Counted from the first letter of the stretch, positions 10,061-22,153 are shown. The stretch: DNA of 35,860 nt from Saccoglossus kowalevskii (GCF_000003605.2 NW_003155241.1:2313-38172); one strand, 5' to 3'. Notes: generated by a model from the sequence alone, not told the origin. Translations and numbers: made by a program.

Positions 10061-11949
10061 GACACATATCTATATATCTTCAAATGTTTAATCAGCAGAA
10101 AGAAGGGGGACGACGCCAGAACACATGCAGCTCGGTTACGTGGTTACGTGGACCACGACTGCACAAGTTCATTAATCAACTTTAAGCAACACTTCAAATT
10201 GTTTTTCCATGATGAATTCTCTAATAATTTGTTATACTCCGCTGTCGATCAGAACTAATCATATTACTAATTGTCGTCAACGGCTTTTTACTTTTACGCC
10301 TTTTACAAAACCGCAAATCTGATTGCTTTGATACTTTCTATATATGTACAATGGGATTTATCGATTTGTTCATTTTATGACGATATATTCAATTCTCCAA
10401 TTGCTTATTTTCACTGTGTGTAATATATTTTTGCGTGTAAATTTATATACTAGTATACAGAAATATTACCTTTATAAACAAATGGTCTAGCAAACATATG
10501 AACTAATTCAGCAGAGCGCCATGCAGCATGATTGATGATCGTTTTGGTAGGGGAAGCTAGTTCATTTGCATAATTTATTGCATTGTTGTATATATTGTGC
10601 CTTACATGAAATGAAAGTAGACAATGTTGAAAATACGAGAAAGATATTTTCTTTTTAGTGTATGCCAGTTTTGCATTACTGTCAGATAATTTGTACTTCA
10701 TGATGTGAAACATCTGATTGTCAAGACATCAGAAAGCAAAAGTCTCCATAGGAAGGTCAAAAACAAATTGCAAATTACTGAGCCTTCGTCCACCTATACC
10801 GACTGAGAAACTGAGATGAGTCTATTCATGAATACTGGGTCAAGCATTAACGCCGTTATTGAACTTGACCAGTAGCTTACATGGTCCATGCTAGAGAAGT
10901 AACCATGAATGTATGCTTCTTGTGTATTTTTATCAAAAAATAATTGTGATCTAACAAAATGGTTTAAACATTGCACGTACTTATACGTATGTGTGACTCA
11001 TTGTGTTATCAATATCGAAGTCTCAATATATACAAAGAACCGTAATATCATGCTACTTGAACAATGTTCGTGTAGAGAAAGACAGGTTATGTTGTATTTA
11101 CGGCGTAAAACAACTGCAGGCTGTTTTACTTTTCTTAGTATTAAACAAGCATTTGTTTGAAACATGTGCTAACTGTTGCGCTTGACTGCAGGGTGTGGAC
11201 TGTTACACATGGCCCTGTCCTGGAGCTGGGTAACAACTGACTAACTCGTATTCACTGTTGTAATGCACAAACAAGAACAAAAGAATATTAAATATAAATA
11301 TAAATAAACACTGTCTATTCTGATTCAGCAGCTGGGCAATCCTAGCTAGCTAACTCGGCATTATCACAATACATTAATATTACAGCAAAAAATAGAATAT
11401 CACAACAATATCTGTATTGACAATTCGATTCAAGATGGACAAACGGCAATTTTAATGATATGGCCAGACTTTTATTATCCCTTGTTTCGAAAATGAAATA
11501 AAAATAAAATTTTATTTTAGCGTAATTTCTCTCCCGCCGACTTTTAAGTGCAAAAAATTGCTAAAAAAAAAACTTATTTTTATCTTCATTTTTTTCTGCC
11601 CGCCGCATAATAAACCCAAGTTGCATTTTCGTGGGAGTATCATGATCAAAGTACCGAAGTCTCGCGCAGATGAGAAACAAGGTTATACATGGAATAACAT
11701 TTTATTTCATTTCTTCTCTCCGATCAATGATCTCACTTAGAATTCTTTGAAAATCACACAAATCTAATAAAAAAAAGAATTAATTTTTCTTCCGCTCTCC
11801 TCAAAAATATTGCCTTATAAAAACTCGAGAAACAAGGAATAAAAAAGTCTGGCCTAACAATGCATTAACATTGAAAATTTATGCCATAATGAATCCGGAT
11901 ATTGGTCAAACATGACCAGCTTTGTCGGGTCCAAGTTTGAGTTTGAATA
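10061..11949. other. 3' flank of the kinase gene, no gene seen
   Basis: No exon with kinase, Ig or other recognisable content is visible. An AATAAA at 11303-11308 is the clearest poly(A) signal I noticed downstream but is over 1.2 kb past the stop codon. A minus-strand frame at 10450-10713 has no recognisable features. Confidence 0.5.
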
Positions 11950-12450
11950 TATGTATCCAATGATATACATAATATTGTGACGTAAAATACGGGCAGGGGC
12001 TTTTGTGGGGTTACTCCGTATTCAGGAGCTGGGAGCTTGTCTTCAATACAAGTCTAATAATAGACATCTCTGGTAGCGTGCTTATCTTATAAGTCTTCTC
12101 CCTTCAGCTTGTCCACTGTCACAGGGTGGGGATCATTTGGTGAAAGTATATCACCATAACTGAGGCAGTGCAGGAAAGGAAATACACTGGTAACGAATAC
12201 AATAAATCAAAACAACACAATATATAAGGTTTCCTTCACTTTAATAAATAAATAGACAGAATGCTTGTCACTTGAACCAACAAGGAACGGGGATATACAG
12301 TAAACAAATTAGGACTTGATCGATGCTGCAGGGAACCCCACTCTGCGTTTCTTCGTATCTGGCACACTGTCGAAGCAGCTGCACTACAATTTAAACTCGT
12401 GCTCTGTGTCCAGGGAGTATCGGCAGTTGCACTGCTATAGTCATAATAAT
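11950..12450. mobile_element. repeat-like block, possibly LTR-derived
   Basis: This stretch has higher GC than its surroundings and lies directly upstream of the LINE. Read on the minus strand it has a TGTAGTGCAGCTGC start near 12388 and a poly(A)/T-rich region near 12240, a layout reminiscent of an LTR, but no second LTR or clear primer-binding site is visible. Call is tentative. Confidence 0.25.
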
Positions 12451-12541
12451 GACATATTAATGATTATTTGTTTTCTTTAATTGCTTACCAAAGTTACCAA
12501 TATTAGCTTGGCAGCTAAGTTACCAATATAAGCTTGGCAGT

Positions 12542-13295
12542 TGGAATATTAATGGGTTTTACAACAAGCTATCCAATAATGAATTTTATACTTTTACGTC
12601 ATCGTTAGACTTTATTTGTCTACAGGAAGCATGGCTGAATAGCAGTATTAGTAGTGAGAATTTACTTAGTAGTTTAGATACTTTTGAATTAATTAGACTT
12701 TTCTTTCTTTTTAAAAAATTAACTAGTAAAAATGGCCCAAAAGTTCATAGCGGCGGTGTTGCGGTCTTGTACAAAAACAAATACAAACAGTATGTTATTG
12801 AAGAAAGAAATTGACAAAAAATTATCGAACAAAAACCAATGACTGTATATAGCCTGTGTTTATATACCACCTGAAAATTCCCCAATTTATAAAATAATTG
12901 ATTATGATATTATTCAGCTACTGGAAAAGGTCATAATAATTTTTTTTAATGGGAGATTTTAATTCCAGAATTGGCAAAATTGATGATTTGGTCAATGACA
13001 ATAATAATAAACATTTACCAATACCAAATGACTACATTAATACTCATTTTAAAACAAGGAAACATATGGATATAAACTTCAAATCTAATGTAAATAAATT
13101 TGATATGTGCATGGAGTGTAACTTAATCATACTCAATGGTCGCGCAATTGGAGACTCTGTTGGCAAAATATACATGATACACACCAAATGGTTGCAGCGC
13201 TATTGACTTTGGAATAATTACAAAAACATTTTAAAGTTCTCGAGTCATCTAATATTTTGGATCACTGCCCTATCTCATTGTCTTTAGCCATAAAA
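12542..13295 (+). pseudogene. LINE endonuclease domain (frameshifted)
   Basis: Joined across frameshifts near 12700, 12815, 12945 and 13190, the translation shows WNINGFYNKL, FICLQEAWL (metal-binding Glu), HSGGVAVLYKN, IACVYIPPENSP, MGDFNSRIG (catalytic Asp-x-Asn) and LDHCPISLSL (catalytic His). These are the ordered motifs of an exonuclease-endonuclease-phosphatase fold that nicks target DNA for retrotransposition. Confidence 0.85.
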
Positions 13296-13764
13296 CAAAT
13301 CAACAGTCAATGCCCTGAACAAAAAAATTTGATCCATTACCAGCAAAATATATTTGGGATGTGGATACAAAAAATAAATTCTTGGCCTCTCTGCATTACA
13401 GTGAAAAATGAAATTACTGAATTTCACCTAAAACAATATAACAATGATTCAGAAACAGCTTCAGATTTTGAAAGAATCATATTATCTCACACAGACCAAA
13501 ATGTTAAAAAATCACTCTAAAGTTTTATAAAAAGAAAGACAAAACGATACTAAAAAAAAAGAAAAAGTGGTTGGATTATGATTGTTGGTTGCTTCGTGTA
13601 GAATTAAAAAATAGTTCAGAAATACTACAGAAACACCCACTCGTGTGTATTCGTGGTAGATATTTTAAAACATTCAGATAATGAACCTATTTCACCTGGG
13701 GACTGGTTATTTTACTTTAATAACAACACTGTTCACCCTAATATGAAAACACATTTAGAAAAAT

Positions 13765-14933
13765 GTGGACGCAGTCAATACAGAATTTTTGAATGTTCCT
13801 ATCCAAAAAAATGAATTTAAAAAATTTAATAGCCAATTAAAAAATAATAAGTCATCAGCAGACAAAATTGGTAATGATGTTTTTAAATGTGGTGGTTATT
13901 ACCTGACAGACGCACTACAGAAACTTTTTAGCATAGTGTTCAAGTCTGGCAATTTCCCTGATTCTTGGAATACTAGTCTTATTTTACCTTTGCACAAATC
14001 TGGATCAAAATTAAACCATTCTATTTAAAGGGGAATAGTTATTTCAAGTTGTTTAGGTAAGTTATTTAATAGTATTTTAAACACAAGCTAGTTTCATATC
14101 TAGTCTCTCGATTAAATAATTTGGATTCAGGAAAGACTGTCGGACAACAGACAATTTATCCTGAAAACGTGTATTAATAAATACCTCCATCATGACAAGG
14201 AGATCAAGCAAATGATAAAAATAAATTGAAAATATCAAACAAAATTTATGCCTGCTTTGTAGACCTCGAAAAAGCTTTTGATAGTGTCTGGCATGATGGT
14301 CTTTTTTTATAAATTGTTGAAAAATGGTGTGAACGGTAACACGTACAAAATTAAAAAAAATATGTATAGTTATGTGAAATAAAAGGTGAAAACAAGAAAT
14401 GGTTTAACAGAATCATTTTGTTCAAATATCGGAGTAAAAAAGGATGCAACCTTAGTCCAAGTCTGTTTAATTGATTTATTAATGACCTGCCTGATATTTT
14501 TGATAATGGTCATTGTGACCATATACTGTTACACAACACATCCATTATTTGCCTTCTTTTTGCAAACGATATTGTAATTTTCTTCAAAATCCAAAAAGGG
14601 ATTACAAAACTGTCTGGATAAACTTTCTGTCCACACATCAAAATGGCAGTTGTCAACACAGATAAAACGATGATCCTTAACAAGGAAATATTCTTTTATG
14701 AACGAAAAGAAATCAATATAGTAAAAGATTTCAATTCTCTTGGCTTAATTATGAGTCCAAGCGGCAAATTTAAAGATGCCATGGAAAACCTAAAAAGAAA
14801 AGATATACAAGATTTATTCTCAGTAAAGACCAAAATTGAATCTGGTAATCTGGACATGTCCATACTACTGTCAATGTTATTGACTAGTTATATGCCAATC
14901 GTATTGCAAATTCCACAAATGCTCTACTCCTAG
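13765..14933 (+). pseudogene. LINE reverse transcriptase domain (frameshifted)
   Basis: The fragments read, in order: a fingers motif LKNNKSSADKIGNDVFK, SWNTSLILPLHKSGSK, CFVDLEKAFDSVWHDG (motif A, at about 14253-14300), LFINDLPDIF (reachable by frameshift), then ICLLFANDIVIF (motif C, about 14547-14582) and a thumb region NTDKTMILNKE, INIVKDFNSLGLIMSPSGKF. The normal motif C is FADD; here the first Asp is Asn, so catalysis would be lost even if the frame were intact. Confidence 0.87.
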
Positions 14934-15099
14934 AAGCATACTATGTCAATAAAATTATTAAAAGTAAATGGTTTAAAAAACTTGATTTGATATTAAAAAA
15001 AATAAACTATTCTAAACTTTTAAATGAAAAAAAAATATCTCATTATTAAAATCAAAAAGAATTGATGAAAAGAGTTGAGTGGAAAACTGACATGTCCAT

Positions 15100-15643
15100 A
15101 CTGATGAAATATTGTAATAATGGTAACAAAATTAAAAAAATGATGTGAACATAATGATAAAATATTATAAGAATGTGAACATAATGATGAAATAATGTAA
15201 AAATGTTAACCAAATGAAAAAAACTATGTGAACATAATGATAAAATAATATAATATGTGAACATTATAAAATGAAAAAATAATGATAAAATAAAATAGAA
15301 ATGTGAACATAATGATGAAATAATTAAAAAAGCTAACAAAATGAAAAAAAAATGTGAACATAATGGTAAAATGCTAAGAGAAATGTTTTTGGAACTGATC
15401 TCACCCCATACTATACTAATTTTTTTAGTCACCGTTCGGACGAAGTCCGAAACAAGGGACTATTAATTTGGGTATTATAATGTTCACATATTATATTATT
15501 TTATCATTATGTTCACATAGTTTTTTTCATTTGGTTAACATTTTTACGTTATTTCATCATTATGTTCACATTCTTATAATATTTTATCATTATGTTCACA
15601 TCATTTTTTAATTTTGTTAGCGTTTTTACATTATTTCATCATT
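15100..15643. repeat. long inverted repeat made of AT-rich tandem units
   Basis: Left arm about 15100-15269 and right arm about 15475-15643 are near-perfect reverse complements over roughly 170 bases with a spacer of about 205 bases. Within the arms the unit ATGTGAACATAATGATAAAAT recurs with variable spacing (at least five times between 15143 and 15370). The spacer carries the perfect small hairpin TTCGGAC-GAA-GTCCGAA at 15435-15451. A minus-strand frame across the left arm is a by-product of the repeat. Confidence 0.9.
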
Positions 15644-15702
15644 GTGGGTCACCTTTTATCCTGATTGGTATCATCATGGTGACGACCCTTCCACTTGAAT
15701 AT

Positions 15703-16102
15703 NNNNNNNNNNNNNNNNNNNNNNNNNNNNNNNNNNNNNNNNNNNNNNNNNNNNNNNNNNNNNNNNNNNNNNNNNNNNNNNNNNNNNNNNNNNNNNNNNN
15801 NNNNNNNNNNNNNNNNNNNNNNNNNNNNNNNNNNNNNNNNNNNNNNNNNNNNNNNNNNNNNNNNNNNNNNNNNNNNNNNNNNNNNNNNNNNNNNNNNNNN
15901 NNNNNNNNNNNNNNNNNNNNNNNNNNNNNNNNNNNNNNNNNNNNNNNNNNNNNNNNNNNNNNNNNNNNNNNNNNNNNNNNNNNNNNNNNNNNNNNNNNNN
16001 NNNNNNNNNNNNNNNNNNNNNNNNNNNNNNNNNNNNNNNNNNNNNNNNNNNNNNNNNNNNNNNNNNNNNNNNNNNNNNNNNNNNNNNNNNNNNNNNNNNN
16101 NN
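15703..16102. other. assembly gap, 400 N
   Basis: Exactly 400 undetermined bases. It lies 60 bases beyond the long inverted repeat, which is a likely cause of the break in assembly. Reading frames reported across it are meaningless. Confidence 0.99.
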
Positions 16103-17340
16103 TCTAAAAATAAACATGTGCAATGAGCTGTTGCAGAGCATCCAAACATGTGTGCTTTTCATTCACACATCAAGGGCTCTGTTTTCTAAAAGTACTTTTC
16201 ACTTACAATTTATGTCACAATATTTAAAGATGCCGTTAAATCACAAATTTCATCATAGTTTTATGTTAGACTGTTATCTGGGCGTCTGAGATTGTTTTGT
16301 TTCTCGAGACTGAAAACTAATTTATTACAGCTGTCGGTATTATTTAAAAAGTTAAAACGCGATCTGATAGCCGAGCCCTTTGATTAATTCTGCGTTAACA
16401 TTTAAAAGTAACGTATTGTTATCAGCAATTTCTGTTTGTTGTTTGTTGGAAAAAGAATGAATACACTGTATTGTGTATGTAAGAACAGTATTGCATTGCT
16501 AACATTTTAATATCAGAGTTTAGGGGAGTACAAAGTGCCAACCATCAGCAAGGTGAATATCAATAGATCCCCTGCATGTGCGAGGTTATCAAGGACAGTC
16601 TCGTACCACCACTTCTCCAGTAGCAGTCAGATCACTGTTTTTTTCATAGTCGACATCTAATAGGTGTTAAACCATTACGAATCAGTATCCGATGTAGTGT
16701 CCATTATTTCTCGACTAGCTGTTCTACCACTATTTTCTATGTTCATTTGTTTTTCTGTTGCGTGTTTTCCATTTTTTTGGCAATTCGCTCCGCTAGGATT
16801 GCCCTTAAAATTGTTCGTGTCTGTGTGTGATTTCCAGTGTCTTCACGTATTATTTTTTCTTTGATATTTTTTGGCTAGGACGGTTTCGCTCAAACTTTGC
16901 AGGCAGGTCACACCTTCACTTTAGTTAGGTGGTAAAATCTGAAAAAATCCTGGTCCACCGTTGCCATGCCACCAGCCACAAAACTGATTTTTGAATAGCT
17001 TCGCGCCAAATGTATCTCCTCCTATAAGCAAATCTTTTTTCATTACAGAGAAAGTTCGCCTCAAAGTTGGGGTAATTTTTCACCAGTAACGGCTTTTGAA
17101 CTCTTTACCGTAGGATGTTCACTATGAATAGAAAGTTACCATACATACGGTTTATTGCTATGAAGCTAACAGTTTGTTTTTTATAATATATTTGTAATTT
17201 TCAGTCAGGTTCCATTCTATAATGTTTAGGATCAGTATCGTTCAAATCATTCCTGTGTTTGATTGAAATGATTTTTTTGTATATAGTTACTGCTTATTTC
17301 TGCTCATGTTGTTCAAGATTTCCCACGATTACTTTTGAAT
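16103..17340. other. no gene seen
   Basis: AT-rich sequence without recognisable coding motif, long repeat or RNA gene. A frame at 16664-16864 is hydrophobic and Phe-rich, as expected from T-rich non-coding DNA. Confidence 0.5.
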
Positions 17341-18240
17341 AATTTAACCTATCAGCTGATGGCAATTGAATATATTTATACAAATCATATGCCTGTCTAA
17401 TGTTTCGAAATTAATCGCTTATATAAAAATGCCTAGCCCTGCGGGTTGTATTACTTAAATGATAAAGTGTTTCAATATATATTACAAAATGCAAAACAAT
17501 GCAAAAATGTCTACAATGTTATGAATATATCGGTTCACCATTGTACATGGGAATGTGTATATTTGTTCACTCTTATCAGATTAGGGTTCTGAAATACAAC
17601 ATTACAGCTTAAAATATGAGCACAGGAAAATACCCAAATAAAGACTTAAAATAATAATTTGTAATCTAGAAACGCCTATATGCTATATTGAGTGATAATG
17701 ATTGGGTATATTATTTACTCTGTAAGAACTTCAAGAATGTGATAACACAAGTTCAACTCGTAATGCAACTCACAACTATTCTCATCAAAAGTGACCTTTG
17801 CCAAATAATAGTAGCCGGTATGCAAAAAAAAACTGCATACATGTAAGTCATGATTCGGGTCAAATAATTGAACTTTTGTACTAATCAAAGGTACAGATCA
17901 CCTACTAACAATGGTGACAGGAGGTATAAATGGAGGTTGCTTTTTCTTACGCGGACAGTCTCGGTTAGACTGTTAACATTTCACAGCTATGTGAATAGTG
18001 GTACATACTCAAAAATATATGGAATATAGAAAAAAGACACAAACATTATTTTTTTCAAGTGCTTTATAAGGATGCACATAAATAGTAAAGAAGAAACATG
18101 GTGAAAAGAAAAAGTGATGGCGGAATCTCTGTATAGAACATTTTACATAACGTTACCAGGATTCAATTTGGAACTTTTACAGCCTTTTTAATTATAAGCA
18201 TTCTTTCTGAATGAACGGTTATACTAATTAACCATTATCT
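17341..18240 (+). repeat. segmental duplication, copy 1 (SINE-free)
   Basis: It matches 19797-21200 in direct orientation, from CCTATCAGCTGATGGCAAT to GGTTATAC(T/A)AATTAACCATTATCT. Relative to copy 2 it lacks the SINE and a ~122-base segment (20755-20883), and has an extra ~160 bases at about 17573-17735. The empty SINE target (TCTACAATGTTATGAATAT, about 17510-17528) is preserved. The match stops abruptly at 18240. Confidence 0.9.
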
Positions 18241-18503
18241 CGCGAGGCGATGGACGCGCAAACGTATCGTGTCCAGCCATTGGTTGGCCACATAGAGGTC
18301 AAAATACGCGTTCTATTTTTACGCGTTGAATTTGGCTCTTCCGTTTCTCCCCTCTGGAATGTTCTACTTTCGCAACCTAATCGCAGGTTTTTCGAGAAAC
18401 GTCGAAAAAACACAATAATTAGTAGAAATGTTCCTGTGTTGGGCGGATTATTGATAGAGAATAATTTCTTTATTACAAAAACACTGAAAAACCGAAGTTT
18501 TTG

Positions 18504-18611
18504 CCTTAGTTATTTTTCTTATCGGCGAAAAACTACGAACTCGGCAAATTTGGTTGCACAACTTCCCTCTATCATATACACCTAGCAACGCAGATGCCAG
18601 CTGACTGTGAT
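18504..18611 (+). repeat. left arm of a dispersed inverted repeat (partner 22049-22153)
   Basis: About 105 bases, from ATCGGCGAAAAACTACGAAC through CAACTTCCCTCTATCATA to ATGCCAGCTGACTGTG, recur as the reverse complement at 22049-22153 with about 90 percent match by eye. The arms are 3.4 kb apart and flank the second copy of the segmental duplication. The repeat ends just inside the start of the frame at 18594. Confidence 0.8.
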
Positions 18612-18773
18612 ATCATACACGAGTTGCTGGGTCGCCGGTGCCAATCTGGATCAGAGGTCACGGAGAGCTCTCCAAGCCTGGAGGAAGCTGAACAACACGC
18701 GGAGTTGTATTGTTCTTGCTTTGTCTTACCAGTAAAATGTGATTCCAGGTCCAAATCACATCATAGTCAATAA
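18594..18773 (+). CDS. small unrecognised open frame, possible first exon
   Basis: An ATG at 18594 opens 59 codons ending in TAA. The translation begins MPADCDIIHELLGRRCQSGS and continues with an acidic Glu-rich stretch and CSCFVLP; composition looks protein-like and unlike the surrounding AT-rich noise. A CCA|GTAAAA at about 18731 could be a donor. The start codon and ~90 bases upstream are conserved in the inverted copy at 22049-22153, but the rest of the frame is not. No family is recognised. It may be a host first exon with promoter, or a piece of a transposon. Confidence 0.28.
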   Translation: MPADCDIIHELLGRRCQSGSEVTESSPSLEEAEQHAELYCSCFVLPVKCDSRSKSHHSQ

Positions 18774-18880
18774 TATAAATATAAATTGTCCAAACAAGAT
18801 ACAAGTTGTGGTATCAGATCATACATGTATGCAATAAAATCATCAGAATGGTCTATTTAATTGCATATTAGCCGAACACT

Positions 18881-19302
18881 AAGGGGGAGCAAGGGGGATA
18901 GCTGGTACAGGTTACAGGAAATAAAGACGGCATTTTACGTTTTTACAGGAAATAAAATGAAAATTCCATTCACAGTAAAAAATATTTTTTTCCACTTTAC
19001 AGATAAATCAAATTCCTAATTACATTTGACATTTTTATAATATTTGTGATAATTTGAGTTTAAGAACCAAAATTAGAAATTGCATACGAATTACGACATT
19101 TAATTTGAAAAAGTTCTTTATACGCTTACAAAAAATAACATCTTTGTACAAATTACGGACTAATAAAATAGCCTACTTCATTTTACACCCACCTTGCCCT
19201 TGTCTACGAATTTACGTTTTCTATTTATTTAAATTGCATTATTACGAAAATAAAAACAATTGATTACAGCTTACGAAAATACCCCTTGCCAACCCTCACT
19301 TT
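18881..19302. mobile_element. possible MITE with imperfect terminal inverted repeats
   Basis: The left end AAGGGGGAGCAAGGGGGATA resembles the reverse complement of the right end ATACCCCTTGCCAACCCTCA (shared GCAAGGGG core). The inside is very AT-rich with recurring TTACGA and TACAGGAAATAAA words. Target duplications are not clear. Confidence 0.3.
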
Positions 19303-19796
19303 AACTTTCACTATGTAAATTAATTTATCGAATTGAATAGTAGTAAAGTGGATGGATTGTGATGGAAAAATGTATAATCCCGACTCAGCTACAATGCATT
19401 GTGAGATTGACTGGTAGTCAGGTCGACATGACATACGATAGCATAAAGATATTGGTTTATTTGCAAAAAAGTTGTTATAATATTTGAAAAAAAAACCTAA
19501 AGAGACATCCTTTTCACACGTTTTTTGTTTCTGTTCAGTCTTAGAGTTTAGTGTTCTTTGTACTGATATTCACCTAATATGTCACATTACGCTATTTGCT
19601 CTATAAAATCGTTTGATCCTGAGATGCATGTTTTCGAGATAAAAACACTTTCTAGTTAAATGAGCTTGTTAGCACTTCAAATCGTATTTACCATTATCAT
19701 GAGTTCACTACTTTTATTTAAAGTACAATATGACATCTTTCTCTTTACAAAAATGTAAACTGGAATTGCTTTCTTTCCTTTTTTGCATTAAATTTA

Positions 19797-21200
19797 ATTT
19801 AATTTTACCTATCAGCTGATGGCAATAGAATATATTTATACAAATCATATGCCTGTCTAAAGTTTCGAAATTAATCGCTTATATAAAAATGCCTAGCCCT
19901 GCGGGTTGTATTACTTCAATGATAAAGTGTTTCAATATATATTACAAAATGCAAAACAATGAGATGCATTTTGAAAAGAGCCATGTGTACAATGTTTTTT
20001 TTTTTTTTTTTTACATTCTTTGTGCCAGGCGACAGTTCCGGACACTGGGTATCACTGATGTCTCTCCTGACTTTTTTTTTGTATGTGCAAATTGCAAATG
20101 CTAGTGACGACACATAGTGCATTTTGCCACAGAAGTCATACTCATGTTTGGGACTACATGACAGGGCTGTGTGGCCAGCTCTCTGTCAAATGGCAATTTG
20201 TAATGCGCTATCCTGGCGTCAACCACACCCATCGAACACAAGCATCTGCAGACCTTAACCAAGGTTCCTTCAAAGTCGCATTCGTTAGTAAATAAATGAA
20301 TCTCGGCCAGTGGAATTGGCCTTCCTATTGAGTCTGTGGCACGCTCACCCAAGATAGGGGTCGACCCTTTGATGTTCAACCTAAGGTAGGATTTGAACTC
20401 GGGTCTACCGATCATGCGTCTGATGCGACAACCACTATGCTACAGTGTACAATGTTATGAATATGTTAGTTCGCTTGATTGAGTGGTAGATATCGGTTCA
20501 CCATTGTATATGGGAATGTGTATATTTGTTCACTCTGTAAAAATTTAGATTTGAAGAATGTGATAACACAAGTTTGACTCGTAATGCAACTCACAACTAT
20601 TCTTATCAAAAGTGACCTTTGCCAAATAATAGTAGCTGGTATGCAAAAAAACCAAACAAACTGCATATATGTAAGTCATGATTCGGGTCAAATAATTGAA
20701 CCTTTGTACTAATCAAAGCTACAGATCACCTACTAACAATGGTGACAGGCGGATTTGCTAAGATAACACTATTGATATAATGACAAGTATGCTTGACGCC
20801 TTCTAGCTCTGAAAGATTACAGTTACATGCAGGGGTTCCAGTAAACTGTGAGCGGTAGATGACCACATCATTGACATTCTTCGAGGTATAAATGGAGGTT
20901 GCTTTTTTTTTACTCGGACAGTCTCGGTTAGACTGTTAAAATTTCACAGCTATTTGAATAGTGGTACATACTCAAAAATATGGAATATAGAAAAAAGACA
21001 CAAACATTATTTTTTCAAGTGCTTTATAAGGATGTACATAAATAGTAAAGAAGAAACATGGTGAAATGAAAAAGCGATGGCGGAATCTCTGTATATAACA
21101 TTTTACACAACATTAACAGGATTCAATTTAGAACTTTTACAGCTTTTTTAATTATAAGCATTCTTTCTGAATGAACGGTTATACAAATTAACCATTATCT
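19797..21200 (+). repeat. segmental duplication, copy 2 (carries a SINE)
   Basis: This is the direct copy of 17341-18240. It has acquired the SINE at 19997-20444 and has an extra 122-base segment (about 20755-20883, from ATTTGCTAAGATAACAC to TGACATTCTTCG) not in copy 1. Small differences are scattered at perhaps 3-5 percent, pointing to a fairly recent duplication. Confidence 0.9.
19985..20456 (-). mobile_element. tRNA-derived SINE with perfect 12-base target-site duplications
   Basis: Read on the minus strand, the element starts with GTAGCATAGTGGTTGTC, a pol III A box, followed about 30 bases later by a B box AGTTCAAATCC, so the head derives from a tRNA. A body of about 370 bases follows and ends in a poly(A) tail, seen as a run of about 17 T at 19995-20012. 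GTGTACAATGTT flanks both sides (19985-19996 and 20445-20456). The paralogous sequence at about 17500-17528 is the unoccupied site. Confidence 0.9.
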
Positions 21201-22048
21201 AAACTTGTGTTTTTCAGTTTTCCCGGGACGTTCAAATCTTAATTGCTCCCACAATTGTTTATTTCATATGAAATTTTCACACTATGTTCGCCAGTTGTTT
21301 ATTAACAAAATGGGTTTCCAGGCGTTTATTTCTATGTAACATAGTTGCCAGGCACGGTATGTGCCTTATATTCAAACCCCGTTAGTGTTTCACACTTCGG
21401 ATGTCATTGTCCGAGAATGCAAAACTTTAAAATTAGTCTCAGAAGTCCCATTGTTCGTAAAGAAGTCGTCGAAATAGTGTGAATATTACAGGTCAAACTG
21501 ACAATTTTCAATCTCTCGGACCAACCAAAAACACGAACTAAGATAATGCCGTCTATCGTCCACAAAAAAAAGACTATCGCATCACCACTAAATGTCAAAA
21601 TTCACCACATTCCTTCGTGTTATAAATGCCACTGATGGAGGGGCATAATGGATTACGTATTAAAAGTCGATGAGGTAGTCATACAATTATATAAACCTAT
21701 CGATTGCAATTAAGGCGGAGTTTAAATTTACCTTTCCCCTAATCTTTGATGATAACAAATCTATTGTATGAAGCACTGTTTTTTGAGATCCTCAGTGCGA
21801 AGTTAAACACTATTCCCGTTTCAGTAAAACGACCTAGTTCAAATGGGTCTTCAATAAGCAGAGCAAAACACTTAATACAGTTCAATTTGTTGTCCGTAAT
21901 GTATAGTATTTTAAGAATATTTTGCTACACAACAGCTATTCACAGTTTCAATCAATAAAACGCCGGTGATACAAATTATCAAGGACAAATTTGAAATAAA
22001 GTCGATTTGAAAAGAAAACTACTGTAAGTTGGAGAAGGCATAATACAC
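21201..22048. other. no gene seen
   Basis: No recognised coding or RNA content. Short frames on both strands lack motifs. Confidence 0.5.
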
Positions 22049-22153
22049 AGTCAGCTGGCATCGGTGTCGCTGGGTGTGTATGATAGAGGGAAGTTGTGTA
22101 ACCAAATTTGCCGAGTTCGCAGTTGTTCGCCGATAAAAAAATAACTATGTAAT
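22049..22153 (-). repeat. right arm of the dispersed inverted repeat (partner 18504-18611)
   Basis: Reverse complement of the promoter-like stretch at 18504-18611, including CAGTCAGCTGGCAT, which is the inverse of the ATG region of the small frame at 18594. Beyond that ATG the two diverge completely. Confidence 0.8.

Larger units (their letters stand above)
12490..14933 (+). mobile_element. degenerate LINE (non-LTR retrotransposon), endonuclease plus reverse transcriptase
   Basis: An apurinic-type endonuclease and a reverse transcriptase follow each other on the plus strand, broken by many frameshifts and stops. Order and motifs match ORF2 of CR1/Jockey-group LINEs. The element is too damaged to be active. 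A 26-base tandem duplication (GTTACCAATAT(T/A)AGCTTGGCAG) marks its left edge at about 12490-12540. The 3' end is not clear; it runs into AT-rich tandem repeats after about 15050. Confidence 0.88.

Noticed and set aside
10450-10713. 87-codon minus frame downstream of the kinase gene
   Set aside because: No motif, no splice context and ordinary AT-rich composition.
15052-15432. 126-codon hydrophobic minus frame
   Set aside because: Produced by the AT-rich tandem unit of the inverted repeat; periodic CSHFFF/HYVH translation with no domain.
15592-16162. Frames of 143-171 codons spanning the gap
   Set aside because: They consist mainly of N and have no meaning.
18250-18585. 111-codon plus frame overlapping a 61-codon minus frame
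   Set aside because: No recognised domain; the sequence belongs to the block carrying the dispersed inverted repeat and ends before the more protein-like frame at 18594.
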